Below are positions 36,537 to 44,764 of a DNA stretch of 50,624 nt, piece by piece; the stretch's first letter is position 1, and each line of letters opens with the position of its first letter. Below the pieces are notes generated by a model. That model worked only from the letters and a program-made list of their open reading frames with translations, made no database searches and was not told the DNA's origin. Origin of the DNA: CAYUYV01 sp050331455 (GTDB lineage: Bacteria; Pseudomonadota; Alphaproteobacteria; JAJFIK01); NCBI GenBank assembly GCA_050331455.1, contig JBHJGV010000009.1:1-50624 (forward strand). Direction: 5' to 3'. The position numbers and the translations under genes are program-made.

Positions 36537-37322
36537 TTACCGCGGCGCCTTCGCTTCGGCGAACAGGCGGATATCGTCCTTGTAGTACTCTTCGATGAAG
36601 TCCCGCACGGTGTCGGAGCGGAACGCGGCCGGCACTTCCTCTACCATGGGTTTCATCAGCATGCCGCGGGCCGTCTGGCGCAGGCGCGCCTGGGCCTGCC
36701 GGGGCAGCAGCATGGCCGCGACCTGCTTGGCCGCCATGACCGGGCCGCGCAGCCCCCCATGACGGAACACGCTCGTCCGGTTCTTGCCGCCGCCGAAATC
36801 GACCGGTTCACCGATATGGGCGCTGAGCCTCGCGCCGAGATCCGCCATGCCGTCGATGGGAAAAAGCGCCTTCACCATGCGCCGTCCGTCGAGGTCGATA
36901 TAGTCCGCCTGCCGCGCGAAATGGATAAACCCGGCTTCGATGACGCCGGGCTCGCCCCGCAGATACGCCATGACCGCGTCGATCTCCCGGTGCAGATCGC
37001 CATCGCCAATCTGGGCGATCTCCACGCCGCGATACATTTTGAGCCTCTGGGCCATGGCGGACGGAAAGCGATCGAAGGGATCGCGGCAGATCGAGAACGA
37101 CCAATAGGTCTCCAGCTTGGCGCATTCGTCCGGATACCACTCGTTCAACTGCCGCAGGGGCAGATGGCGGAAATCGACAGGTCCCGCCTCGGTATCCCGC
37201 GCCTTACCGGCATTGAAGGTGCCGTCCGTGTCGTCATAGCCGATCAGGGCTTCGCGCACCGTGGTGCCGGCACATTTGGGAATATGAACAAAAACAAATT
37301 TTCTGGCATTGCTTACAATCAT
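36537..37322 (-). CDS. Sulfotransferase family 2-like protein
   Basis: The 261-aa protein has the 5'-phosphosulfate-binding loop FVFVHIPKCAGTTVREAL near residue 10 and the 3'-phosphate motif SICRDPFDRFPSAM near residue 78, both typical of PAPS-dependent carbohydrate sulfotransferases. It would transfer sulfate to a sugar or glycan. Translation probably begins at the ATG at 37322 with AAGG upstream; a TTG at 37331 is also in frame. A decayed GT2 glycosyltransferase lies just upstream on the same strand, suggesting a former glycan-modification locus. Confidence 0.85.
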   Translation of the reverse strand: MIVSNARKFVFVHIPKCAGTTVREALIGYDDTDGTFNAGKARDTEAGPVDFRHLPLRQLNEWYPDECAKLETYWSFSICRDPFDRFPSAMAQRLKMYRGVEIAQIGDGDLHREIDAVMAYLRGEPGVIEAGFIHFARQADYIDLDGRRMVKALFPIDGMADLGARLSAHIGEPVDFGGGKNRTSVFRHGGLRGPVMAAKQVAAMLLPRQAQARLRQTARGMLMKPMVEEVPAAFRSDTVRDFIEEYYKDDIRLFAEAKAPR

Positions 37323-37477
37323 CGGGATCAATCACCTTATCCAAAGGACCCATCACAGGGTTGCCGCAAGCGTGCCGCCCGTTATTCCACAGCAAGGGCG
37401 CGGGCGCCATCGCTTCCCGGCGCGGCCCCACCGGGAAGCCAAAATCGCGAAAACGGGAGACAGAAACGCCGCGACCG

Positions 37478-37889
37478 TCAGCCCCAAATGATGGATGCGG
37501 CCTGGCGTTCCGGGGTCGGGCAGGTATCGGCATCGATGACACGCAGATCCACCGGCTTGGGAAAGCCTGGTGTCGTCAAATGCGTCACCTTGTGCGGTGT
37601 TGGCCCTGTCCCGCTCTTTTCGCCTTGCGCCCAGGCGACCGGCCGGTCGACGGAGCCATCGGTCGAAGCAGTGTCACAGACAATGATTTGAAACGCTGGA
37701 TCATCGAGCCTCAGCAGACTTTTCAGGCCCTCGATCGTATCGGCCCAAGGCTTCCAGTTCAAAATGAGGCCAGTTCAAAATGAGGATGGCGACCCGACCT
37801 TTGTCTCTTGGTGCCTCGCAAAAATAGGCTGCCTGGCCACTCCCAGGGTCCGAAAAAGAATGTCGCACGATCCGACGGACCTCTCGCAT
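37478..37889 (-). pseudogene. Glycosyltransferase family 2 remnant, frameshifted by a 16-bp duplication
   Basis: The upstream frame reads KGRVAILILNW and then runs off. The next frame begins NWKPWADTIEGLKSLL and continues LDDPAFQIIVCDTASTDGSVDR, which is the usual start of GT2 transferases. A perfect tandem copy of CCAGTTCAAAATGAGG (37754-37769 and 37770-37785) separates them; removing one copy restores a continuous ILILNWKPWADTIEG. The second frame stops at 37478, so only about 130 residues of a normally 250-300-residue enzyme remain and the catalytic DxD region is missing. I infer a dead gene. Confidence 0.8.
37754..37785. repeat. Perfect 16-bp tandem duplication inside GT2 remnant
   Basis: CCAGTTCAAAATGAGG occurs twice without spacer or mismatch. 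Because 16 is not a multiple of three it frameshifts the glycosyltransferase gene. The identical copies suggest a recent event, unless it is an assembly artefact. Confidence 0.95.
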
Positions 37890-37917
37890 CTCTTTCGCCG
37901 AGTAAACCCGGCACTTA

Positions 37918-37946
37918 CGCTACAACCCACTGCATGGGTTGTAGCG
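37918..37946. other. Strong 12-bp inverted repeat with 5-nt loop
   Basis: CGCTACAACCCA (37918-37929) and TGGGTTGTAGCG (37935-37946) are perfect inverted repeats around CTGCA. The hairpin lies 51 bp beyond the M1 peptidase stop codon. A T-rich stretch is on the wrong side for an ordinary minus-strand terminator. It could be a terminator variant, an RNA-stabilising hairpin or a protein-binding site. Confidence 0.7.
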
Positions 37947-37996
37947 CAAAAATAAAGACATGGTCACGACGAATGACTTCGCGCGTTTCGCAAGGC

Positions 37997-40765
37997 TCAC
38001 TCTATGAGCGGCCGGGCGATCAGGTGGTCCCGGCGGGCGGCGCATAGGGCAAGGCGCTCCAGAGTCTGCGAGAGCTGGCGCTTGTAGCCCGGCACGGCTT
38101 GCGCATGGGCATCGAAAAACGCTTCGATCTCGTCGCTCCGGGCCGGGTCGCAGAAGCCGTCCGTCAGGGTCGGCAGACGCCGACGCCACTGGGCCGGTAT
38201 CGCCGCCGTCACCGCATCGATATTGATCTTCAGCCAGGCCCAGGTTTCTTCGCGCGTCTCGGTTCCGTCCATGAGGCCCGCGAACATGGCGTAGGCCTCC
38301 CGCGGTCCCGGCGTTCCGGACAGGGCATAGTCTCGGATCTGCACGGCGAGGATGGGATCGTTGACGCGCCCCAATGCGGTCGCCGACGCGCCGTCGAAGC
38401 GCGGGTCGTCATTCCACACGCGCGCCCCGATCAGGGCCTCCAGGAAATCCGATCCGCCCTCCTGGAGACCGACGGTCAGGGCAGCCGCATACTGATCGGC
38501 CGTCAGGGCTGAAGTGTCGGGCTCACCGCCGAGACCGATGAAACGGCCGGCCGCCTCGGCCAGTTCCGCCCTCAAGGCCTGGTCCCGGGCCGTCAGGGCC
38601 AGGAAGGTTTCCAAGGTCGAGGCGAGGAGACGGCTGTCCGGGTCACCGCTTTCCCGCGCGGCCATAAGGCGCGCACCATACAGGTCACGGGCAAAGGTCC
38701 GGATACGATCCGCCTGGGGATTATCCCCCAGGATCCGTACTGCCCGGGCCAGGGTGCCGACCGGCGCCACAGCAACCCGCCGCGTGGGCGCCTGGGCCGC
38801 GGCGGCCATGACCGCACGCACCGCCGCCGGCGGCACCGTCCCTGCACCATGTCCGGCCACAGCGCTGTCTACGGTTACGAGCTGTTCCGCAGGCGTCAGG
38901 GCGGGGAAGGCCTCCGTGAGGGCGCTCCATCCGTCATCGGTCACCGACCAGCGATAATATCCCGTGCCCCCGGCATTGGGCAGGATCCATCCGGGACAGG
39001 CCGCCGTCCCGAGCGGCAGGCTGGCGGTTTCGGTTTCCAGGATCGTGCATGCGGTCTCGACACCCTCCGCCTCCGGATAACCGACACAAAGCGGAATGGT
39101 CCAGCGGGTGCCCGTCGGCACGTCCGAGCCCAGGGGCCGGAAGCGGGACTGGCGCAAGGACACGGCCGGCGCCTCCCCCGAGCAGTCGAGCGCCGCTTCG
39201 ATCAGGGGAACGCCTTTCTGGTCGACGAAGCTGCGGAAGGCGGCCGTCAGGGCAGGTTCGCCCGTCACCGTACCGATGGTTTCAAAAAACTGGTCCGAAT
39301 CGGCGGCCCCATCCTCATGGGTCTTTATGTATCGCCCAAGCGCCCGGCGGAACGTCTCGGCGCCGAAGGCGGTCTCCACCATGCGGATCAGGGCCATGCC
39401 CTTCGAATAAGGAATGGCGGTGTAGGCATTGCGGATGGTGGCGTTTTCGAGCACCGGCTCGCGCACGGCCCGCACGCTGGCCAGAACGTCCTGGTCCATG
39501 GCGCCCAGGGCCCGCGCCGTGGCATCGAGACCATGCCCCCCATCGGGTTCCCACTGCTCCAGCACCAGGGGGGTGCCCCAGGTCGCAAAACCCTCCTTGA
39601 GCCAAAGATCATCCCACCAGGGCGGCGTCACCAGATTGCCGAACCACATATGCGCCAGTTCATGGGCATGGACGCTGAGCAGCGCCCGGCGCACGCCCGG
39701 GGCCGGATCGTCGCCCACCAGGATTCGCTGTTCGCGATAGGTGATCGCGCCGGCCAGCTCCGTGGCGCCGCTTGGCCATTGGGGCGCGGCGACGATGTCG
39801 AGCTTCTTGTAGGGATACGGAATGCCGAGGGCTTCCTCGAAGATCTCCACAAAGTCCCGGGTGATGTCCAGAACGAGTTTCAGGTCCTGGCCCCGGCCTT
39901 TCCGGGCAAAACCGCGTAATGGGATCTCCCGGTCACGGATCTGCGTGGCCGGCAGGGCCGGATGGTCGACCCTGTCGAAGGGGCCGACGGCGAGGGACAG
40001 CAGAAAGGTTGACAACGGGCGGGTCGGTGCGAAAAAGATCCGCACCAGGCCGTCTTCCACGGGTCCGCGAGTGCGCTCCGGCGTGTTGGCGATGGCCTCA
40101 TAGCCGTCTGGAATCCGCAGGCTGACGGTAAAGGGGGCCTTCAGACCCGGTTCGTCAAAGCTCGGTAGGAATTTGCGCGCCTGGATCGATTCCGACTTGG
40201 CCAGCGCATAGGCCTCCCCCTGTTCCTCGACCCGGAAGAGCCCGGCCAGGTTTTTGTCGAAGGGCGCATCATAGACGATGGTGACACTGACCTCGCCGGC
40301 GGGAAGCATCTCGCCGAACCCGACCCAGGACACGCCGGTGGGCAAAACCTGGGTGTAGCTTCCCGGGCGGGGCGCACCGTCGCCCGCCTCCACAAGAACC
40401 TGGGACACGGACAGCCCGTTGCCGTGCAGCCAGAGGCCGTTCTGCGCCTCGTCCATGGAGACGGAGATGGTCACGGTCCCGGAAAAGCGATCCTCGCGCG
40501 GATCGATGGTCATGGCCACGTCATAGGCGGTGGGCGCCACACCCTCCGGCAGCCGGCCGAAGGGAGCCCGATCTTTCAGGGTTTCCAGATCCTCTGTAGA
40601 CTGATCGTCTGTCGCCGCCGTCGCGCCGGAGGCGTCGGGTGCGCCGGCCCCGTCCGCAGGCGCGGGGTCGGAGTCGCAGGCGGCAAGACCCAAAAGAACA
40701 GCGCCTGCCCCCAGGGCCCGGAGGCGCCGGGCGAGAAGAGCGCGATGGTCGAACCCATGTGACAT
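37997..40765 (-). CDS. M1 family zinc aminopeptidase, lipoprotein
   Basis: The 922-aa protein has a lipoprotein signal (LLGLAAC, Cys30). The M1 domain carries zinc site HELAH (His368, Glu369, His372) with Glu391 exactly 18 residues further in WLKEGF, and Tyr453 in YSKGMAL as the transition-state tyrosine. The usual GAMEN exopeptidase motif is GATEL at 333-337, keeping the Glu but not Met or Asn. A helical ERAP1_C-like region fills the C-terminal third. It would trim peptides in the periplasm. GGAG lies before the ATG at 40765. A large upstream frame to 41035 is not coding in my view. Confidence 0.9.
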   Translation of the reverse strand: MSHGFDHRALLARRLRALGAGAVLLGLAACDSDPAPADGAGAPDASGATAATDDQSTEDLETLKDRAPFGRLPEGVAPTAYDVAMTIDPREDRFSGTVTISVSMDEAQNGLWLHGNGLSVSQVLVEAGDGAPRPGSYTQVLPTGVSWVGFGEMLPAGEVSVTIVYDAPFDKNLAGLFRVEEQGEAYALAKSESIQARKFLPSFDEPGLKAPFTVSLRIPDGYEAIANTPERTRGPVEDGLVRIFFAPTRPLSTFLLSLAVGPFDRVDHPALPATQIRDREIPLRGFARKGRGQDLKLVLDITRDFVEIFEEALGIPYPYKKLDIVAAPQWPSGATELAGAITYREQRILVGDDPAPGVRRALLSVHAHELAHMWFGNLVTPPWWDDLWLKEGFATWGTPLVLEQWEPDGGHGLDATARALGAMDQDVLASVRAVREPVLENATIRNAYTAIPYSKGMALIRMVETAFGAETFRRALGRYIKTHEDGAADSDQFFETIGTVTGEPALTAAFRSFVDQKGVPLIEAALDCSGEAPAVSLRQSRFRPLGSDVPTGTRWTIPLCVGYPEAEGVETACTILETETASLPLGTAACPGWILPNAGGTGYYRWSVTDDGWSALTEAFPALTPAEQLVTVDSAVAGHGAGTVPPAAVRAVMAAAAQAPTRRVAVAPVGTLARAVRILGDNPQADRIRTFARDLYGARLMAARESGDPDSRLLASTLETFLALTARDQALRAELAEAAGRFIGLGGEPDTSALTADQYAAALTVGLQEGGSDFLEALIGARVWNDDPRFDGASATALGRVNDPILAVQIRDYALSGTPGPREAYAMFAGLMDGTETREETWAWLKINIDAVTAAIPAQWRRRLPTLTDGFCDPARSDEIEAFFDAHAQAVPGYKRQLSQTLERLALCAARRDHLIARPLIE

Positions 40766-41131
40766 GATCACTCCGTAGACTGAGAGGAAAGGAAGCGTCG
40801 GCGGTGGTCGGCCAGAAACCGAAGCGCCGCCCAGACGAGCAGCAGGACCAGAAGGGCGGGATGGCCATAGTCCAGGGGCGGACCGACGGCGCCGGTATGG
40901 AGCAGACGGTCGAAATGGAAACCGGCCTTGAATCTGCCATGAACGGTCCTGTGGCATGGTTTTTCGCCGACATTGAACGGTAACGCGCTCCGGCCGAAAG
41001 GGACAATCCCGGCCGATGACCGATTGCGGCGGCACAAATGCGGCAGCCTGCGCGGGAAGCCCAGGCGCGCCGACCCGAACCCGGCGACCCCAGGGGCAAG
41101 GAAGACCTCAGACACCGAGGAAGGAGAGACC
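40766..41131. other. Divergent spacer with a possible gene remnant
   Basis: This 366-bp gap lies between the M1 peptidase (minus) and the HCCA isomerase-like gene (plus). On the minus strand a G/C3-biased frame ending 2 bp before the peptidase ATG contains GHPALLVLLLVWAALRFLADH, a membrane-like helix. I find no ATG, GTG or TTG at a sensible position for it. It may be a small gene with an unusual start, or a remnant. Nothing else is seen. Confidence 0.3.
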
Positions 41132-41725
41132 ATGGCCACCCTTGAGTTCTGGTACGAGTTTGCGAGCACCTATTCTTACCTGGCCGCCGGGCGGATCAAC
41201 GCCGTGGCAGCGGAGGCCCGGGTGCCGGTGGTGTGGAAACCGTTTCTTCTGGGCCCCATCTTCGCCAGCCAGGGCCTCACGGACTCGCCTTTCAACGTCT
41301 TTCCGGTAAAGGGCGCTTACATGTGGCGGGACATGGAGCGTTATTGCATCCGCTACGGGCTGCCCCTGCGGCGGCCGTCGGTGTTTCCGCGCAACGGCCT
41401 GCTGGCTGCACGCGTGGCCCTGGTGGGCGTCGACGAAGGCTGGTGCCCGGATTTCACGCCTGCGGTGTACCGGGCCAATTTCGGCGAGGACCAGGATGTT
41501 TCGGACCCGGCCGTGATCGGCCTGATCCTGTCGGGTCTGGGCCTCGACGCGGACCGCATCCTGGAGGCCGCCGTCGCCCAGCCCAACAAGGACCGGCTGA
41601 GGGCGCAAAGCGAGGAAGCCTTGTCCCGCGGCATTTTCGGCGCCCCGACCTTCTTCATCGGCAGCGAGATGTTCTGGGGCAATGAGCGTCTTGAAGATGC
41701 TTTGGACATGGCGCGGCTCCTGTGA
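41132..41725 (+). CDS. 2-hydroxychromene-2-carboxylate isomerase / DsbA-like family protein
   Basis: The 197-aa protein is a kappa-class glutathione-transferase-like thioredoxin-fold protein. It starts MATLEFWYEFASTYSYLA, where Ser12 sits at the usual active position. It continues VVWKPFLLGPIF, RNGLLAARVAL and GAPTFFIGSEMFWGNERL, all matching HCCA isomerase family members. The true substrate may be an aromatic degradation intermediate or another glutathione-dependent isomerisation. AAGGAGA precedes the ATG. It stands alone. Confidence 0.9.
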   Translation: MATLEFWYEFASTYSYLAAGRINAVAAEARVPVVWKPFLLGPIFASQGLTDSPFNVFPVKGAYMWRDMERYCIRYGLPLRRPSVFPRNGLLAARVALVGVDEGWCPDFTPAVYRANFGEDQDVSDPAVIGLILSGLGLDADRILEAAVAQPNKDRLRAQSEEALSRGIFGAPTFFIGSEMFWGNERLEDALDMARLL

Positions 41726-41762
41726 CGGGCTCATGCGCCACGAGATCACCCCCGTGCTGCCG

Positions 41763-41790
41763 CCCCTGAACTGCGGCCCCTGAACTGCGG
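41763..41790. repeat. Perfect 14-bp tandem duplication
   Basis: CCCCTGAACTGCGG is present twice in direct succession (41763-41776, 41777-41790) in the intergenic region between two convergent genes. Confidence 0.92.
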
Positions 41791-41940
41791 CCGTTGAGCG
41801 AGACAGTCGGAGGTCGGACCCTGTCGAAACAACGCACAGATCATTGCAACCGGGACCCGGACCTGGATGGCGATTGCGCAACGCCCCCATGGAAGCCGGC
41901 GCGCGTCTGGTCACGCACGGCAACACTATGGATTGAACCG

Positions 41941-43260
41941 CTATAACAGGTCCTGGAGGGCGCCCCAGGTCATGGCCAGGGTTATCAGGGGGCGGCGGAA
42001 CCAGCGCCCACCGGGCAAAATGCGCGGTTCCAGACGGGCGTAGACGTCAAAGCGCTCCGCCGTGCCGGCGATGGCCTCGGCAATAACGCTGCCCGCCTGG
42101 GTCGTGATGGCGAGGCCCTGGCCGGAAAAACCGGCAGCCACGTAACGGTCCGGCCCCAGAGTTCCGATAAAGGGCATCCGGGTGCGGGTCACGCCGAGAC
42201 GCCCGCCCCAGGCATAGTCCACCGGCACGCCCTTTAATTGGGGAAAAACCCGGGCGATCCGTTGCCGGATGATCGGCTCGATCCGGCGGGGCAGTTCGGG
42301 GCCATAGCTCTCTCCGCCGCCAAACAGCAGCCGGTGATCCGGCGTCAGACGGTAATAATCGAGCACGAAACGCGTATCGGCGACACAGCCGCCCCGGGGC
42401 AAGAGGGATCGGGCCAGTTCGGGACCGAGGGGACGGGTCACACCGACAAAACTGTTGATGGGCAGGACCACATCGTCGATCCGGGGACTGAGGCCCGTGT
42501 GGTAGCCGTTCGTCGCCATCACCACGGCGCCGGCGCGCAGGCGGGCATGGTCCGTTACGAGGACCGGAGGGCCCGATCCAGTCACGGACAAAACGGGACT
42601 GTTCTCGCACAGGCGCACGCCGGCCTGCGCCGCCGCCCGGGCAAGCCCGAGGGCATAATTCAGGGGATGGAGATGGCCGGCCTCGCCGTCCCACAGGCCG
42701 CCGCGATAGCACCGGCTGGCCACGAAACCGTGCATGGCTTCAGGGTCCACGAGCCTAAGGGCGTCATAGGCGTAATGGGTCCCCAGATGATCGGCCGCCT
42801 TCTGAAGATCGGCATAGTCCGTGGTCTTGACGGCGGCCGTGAGGGCTCCCGGCGCGAGATCGCACTCGATGCGGTGCCGGGCCATGCGGCTGCGCACCGC
42901 GCACTTGGCGGCCTCAGCCAGATCCCACAGTTGGCGCGCGGGCCCGTTCCCCAGGCGCCGCTCGAGGGTGATCTGGTCGACGCGCTGGCCGGTCAAGAGC
43001 TGCCCGCCATTGCGCCCGCTGGCGCCCCACCCGATGCGCCGGGCTTCAAGCAGCGTGACGCCGTACCCCCGTTCCGCAAGGGACAGGGCACAGGACAGGC
43101 CCGTTAAACCGCCCCCGACCACGGCCACATCACACTGCGCTTCGCCCTCGAGGACGGCATGGCGCGGCAATTCGGTGGCGGTGGCCTCGTACCAGGTGCG
43201 GGCATGGCCCGAGGCTGCGCGGTCCTCCGCGCCGTGGAACCGGAAAGGATTGATGGCCAT
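41941..43260 (-). CDS. FAD-dependent oxidoreductase, gamma-glutamylputrescine oxidase-like
   Basis: The 439-aa flavoprotein has the Rossmann motif VAVVGGGLTGLSCALSLAERG near residue 45. It continues GWGASGRNGGQL and has a DAO-family C-terminus (YAWGGRLGVTRTRMPFIG, AAGFSGQGLAITT). This matches PuuB-like oxidases, which oxidise gamma-glutamylputrescine or related amines. No other putrescine-utilisation gene is adjacent, so the substrate is an inference. It lies 29 bp downstream of the PCuAC gene on the same strand. Confidence 0.87.
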   Translation of the reverse strand: MAINPFRFHGAEDRAASGHARTWYEATATELPRHAVLEGEAQCDVAVVGGGLTGLSCALSLAERGYGVTLLEARRIGWGASGRNGGQLLTGQRVDQITLERRLGNGPARQLWDLAEAAKCAVRSRMARHRIECDLAPGALTAAVKTTDYADLQKAADHLGTHYAYDALRLVDPEAMHGFVASRCYRGGLWDGEAGHLHPLNYALGLARAAAQAGVRLCENSPVLSVTGSGPPVLVTDHARLRAGAVVMATNGYHTGLSPRIDDVVLPINSFVGVTRPLGPELARSLLPRGGCVADTRFVLDYYRLTPDHRLLFGGGESYGPELPRRIEPIIRQRIARVFPQLKGVPVDYAWGGRLGVTRTRMPFIGTLGPDRYVAAGFSGQGLAITTQAGSVIAEAIAGTAERFDVYARLEPRILPGGRWFRRPLITLAMTWGALQDLL

Positions 43261-43289
43261 GCCGCCGTGCCGGCGTGATCCGGGTCGTC

Positions 43290-43850
43290 TCAGTGGGACC
43301 CGTGATCCTCCGCGGGCGTCTGTCCTTTTTCCGCGCCGTCCGAATGATCGCCATGGGGCATGGCGTCCCGCCCGCGGCCCCGCCGGCGCACCGGCAGGGT
43401 CACCGTCTGGGGTTCCGCGTTCTCGAAGGTCAAAGTCAAATCCACCGTGTCGCCGTCCTGCAGGGGCGCATCCAGCCCCATGAACATCAGGTGGAACCCG
43501 CCGGGCTCAAGGGCCGTGGCCTTACCGTCACGCAGCGGGATGCCGTCCACCGGGCGCATCCGGGCCATGCCGCCTTCAATCACGTTCATGTGCAACTCGA
43601 CATTCGAAATGCCGTCCGCCGATGCGGCGACCAACCGGTCGGCCCGTCCGCTGCGGTTCTCGATGACCAGATAGCCGGCACTGGTTTTGCCGGCGCCGAT
43701 GGTGGCGGACGCCCAGCCGCCGGAAACCGCGATCAGCGGGCCGGGCTCTTCGACGCGGCTGCTCGCGCCCACGGTGCCGACAATGATCGTGATCATCAGC
43801 AGGGCGGTGCCGATCGCAATACTCAAGGAAAGGGTTTCGTCGTCGAACAT
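43290..43850 (-). CDS. PCuAC family periplasmic copper chaperone
   Basis: The 186-aa protein is anchored by one N-terminal helix (about 8-30). The PCuAC domain shows ASATIGAGKTSAGYLVIEN, then the copper ligands His87/Met88, Met98, His120 and Met122 with family spacing (H-x10-M-x21-H-x-M). It ends in a His-rich tail (MPHGDHSDGAEK to DHGSH), which may bind extra metal. Such proteins deliver Cu(I) to cytochrome oxidase. The ATG at 43850 follows GGAGAAA. No oxidase genes are nearby. It lies upstream of the PuuB-like gene in the same direction. Confidence 0.92.
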   Translation of the reverse strand: MFDDETLSLSIAIGTALLMITIIVGTVGASSRVEEPGPLIAVSGGWASATIGAGKTSAGYLVIENRSGRADRLVAASADGISNVELHMNVIEGGMARMRPVDGIPLRDGKATALEPGGFHLMFMGLDAPLQDGDTVDLTLTFENAEPQTVTLPVRRRGRGRDAMPHGDHSDGAEKGQTPAEDHGSH

Positions 43851-44368
43851 GGGGTTTCTCCACACGGGACCGCGGCCGGCGCCTGGGGATCCGGAGCGGT
43901 CGTCTGCTGATTCGTTGAGGGTGGAGGTACCGGTCTGTGCGCCGCGCCGCAAGGGTTGCGTGAGGCACGCGGTCCACCGCTGCATCGGTGTCGCAACCGC
44001 TTGGCGATTGAGTTTGACAGGCCTCTTGTGTACGACCAAACGCGATGGTCTTGATATCAGGGCCACAACCCAGGCGCGGCGCCGGACCGCCGCGTCCTCC
44101 CAACGGCGGGGACCCTGACTGACGACCGGGACCCTGCCCCACCTTGGCCCCAGTGACGGGCAAGCCTTCCCGTGCCGTGGGCCGAGTGGGTTCACCCGAA
44201 TAGTCTCATGCAAGGGGTGTGAGCCGACCGGTCGCCGCTTGCCAGAAACGGTTCGGATCTTGTCTCAGTCCGGGCTCATCACAATCCGGGCCCGTCACAC
44301 CACTCTCGACCGGACGTCGATGCCCAGGGCCTCTCTCAGGCCTGCCTTTCAGCCCCAGGAGCGCCGCC
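43851..44368. other. Divergent intergenic region, nothing clear
   Basis: This 518-bp gap lies between the PCuAC gene (minus) and DUF3126 (plus). TTGACA occurs near 44014 on the plus strand, but no acceptable -10 follows at 16-18 bp. The several open frames are long but low in plausibility. No RNA gene was recognised. Confidence 0.4.
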
Positions 44369-44587
44369 ATGACCAAAGACGAGATCGCCACCGTACAGGA
44401 CTATCTGCGCCGCAAGTTTCGGCTGGATACGATCAGCATCGAAGCCCGTCCGAAAAAGGACGATTCGGCCGAGGTGCTGATCGGCGACGAATTTATCGGT
44501 GTGATTTTCAAAGACGACGAGGACGGCGAAGTGTCCTACCAGTTCCAGATGGCGATTCTCGACGTGGATCTGGACGGCCTGGACTGA
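44369..44587 (+). CDS. DUF3126 family protein
   Basis: The 72-aa protein matches DUF3126: it begins MTKDEIATVQDYLRRKF and continues ARPKKDDSAEVLIGDEFIGVIF, ending QFQMAILDVDL. I know the family from Alphaproteobacteria only, which supports the taxonomic reading; its function is unknown. CCAGGAG lies about 9 bp before the ATG. It is a compact stand-alone gene. Confidence 0.9.
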   Translation: MTKDEIATVQDYLRRKFRLDTISIEARPKKDDSAEVLIGDEFIGVIFKDDEDGEVSYQFQMAILDVDLDGLD

Positions 44588-44764
44588 CGGCGCGCCGGCG
44601 CGATATCGGCCTGTCCGATGCGACAGGCAGGGGACCGCTTGCGCGCCGGCCGGCCCGGCTCTTGAATGGCGAAACCCGGGGACAGGCGTGGTCTCTTCGG
44701 GCAAGGGTCAGAAGCCTGGCGGGGTATGGGGAGAGGGACGATCCGGGTTGAACCAAAGGGCGCG

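Noticed and set aside
37918..37946. Ordinary Rho-independent terminator
   Set aside because: The stem is strong, but no T-tract follows it on either strand, so I kept it as an unexplained hairpin.
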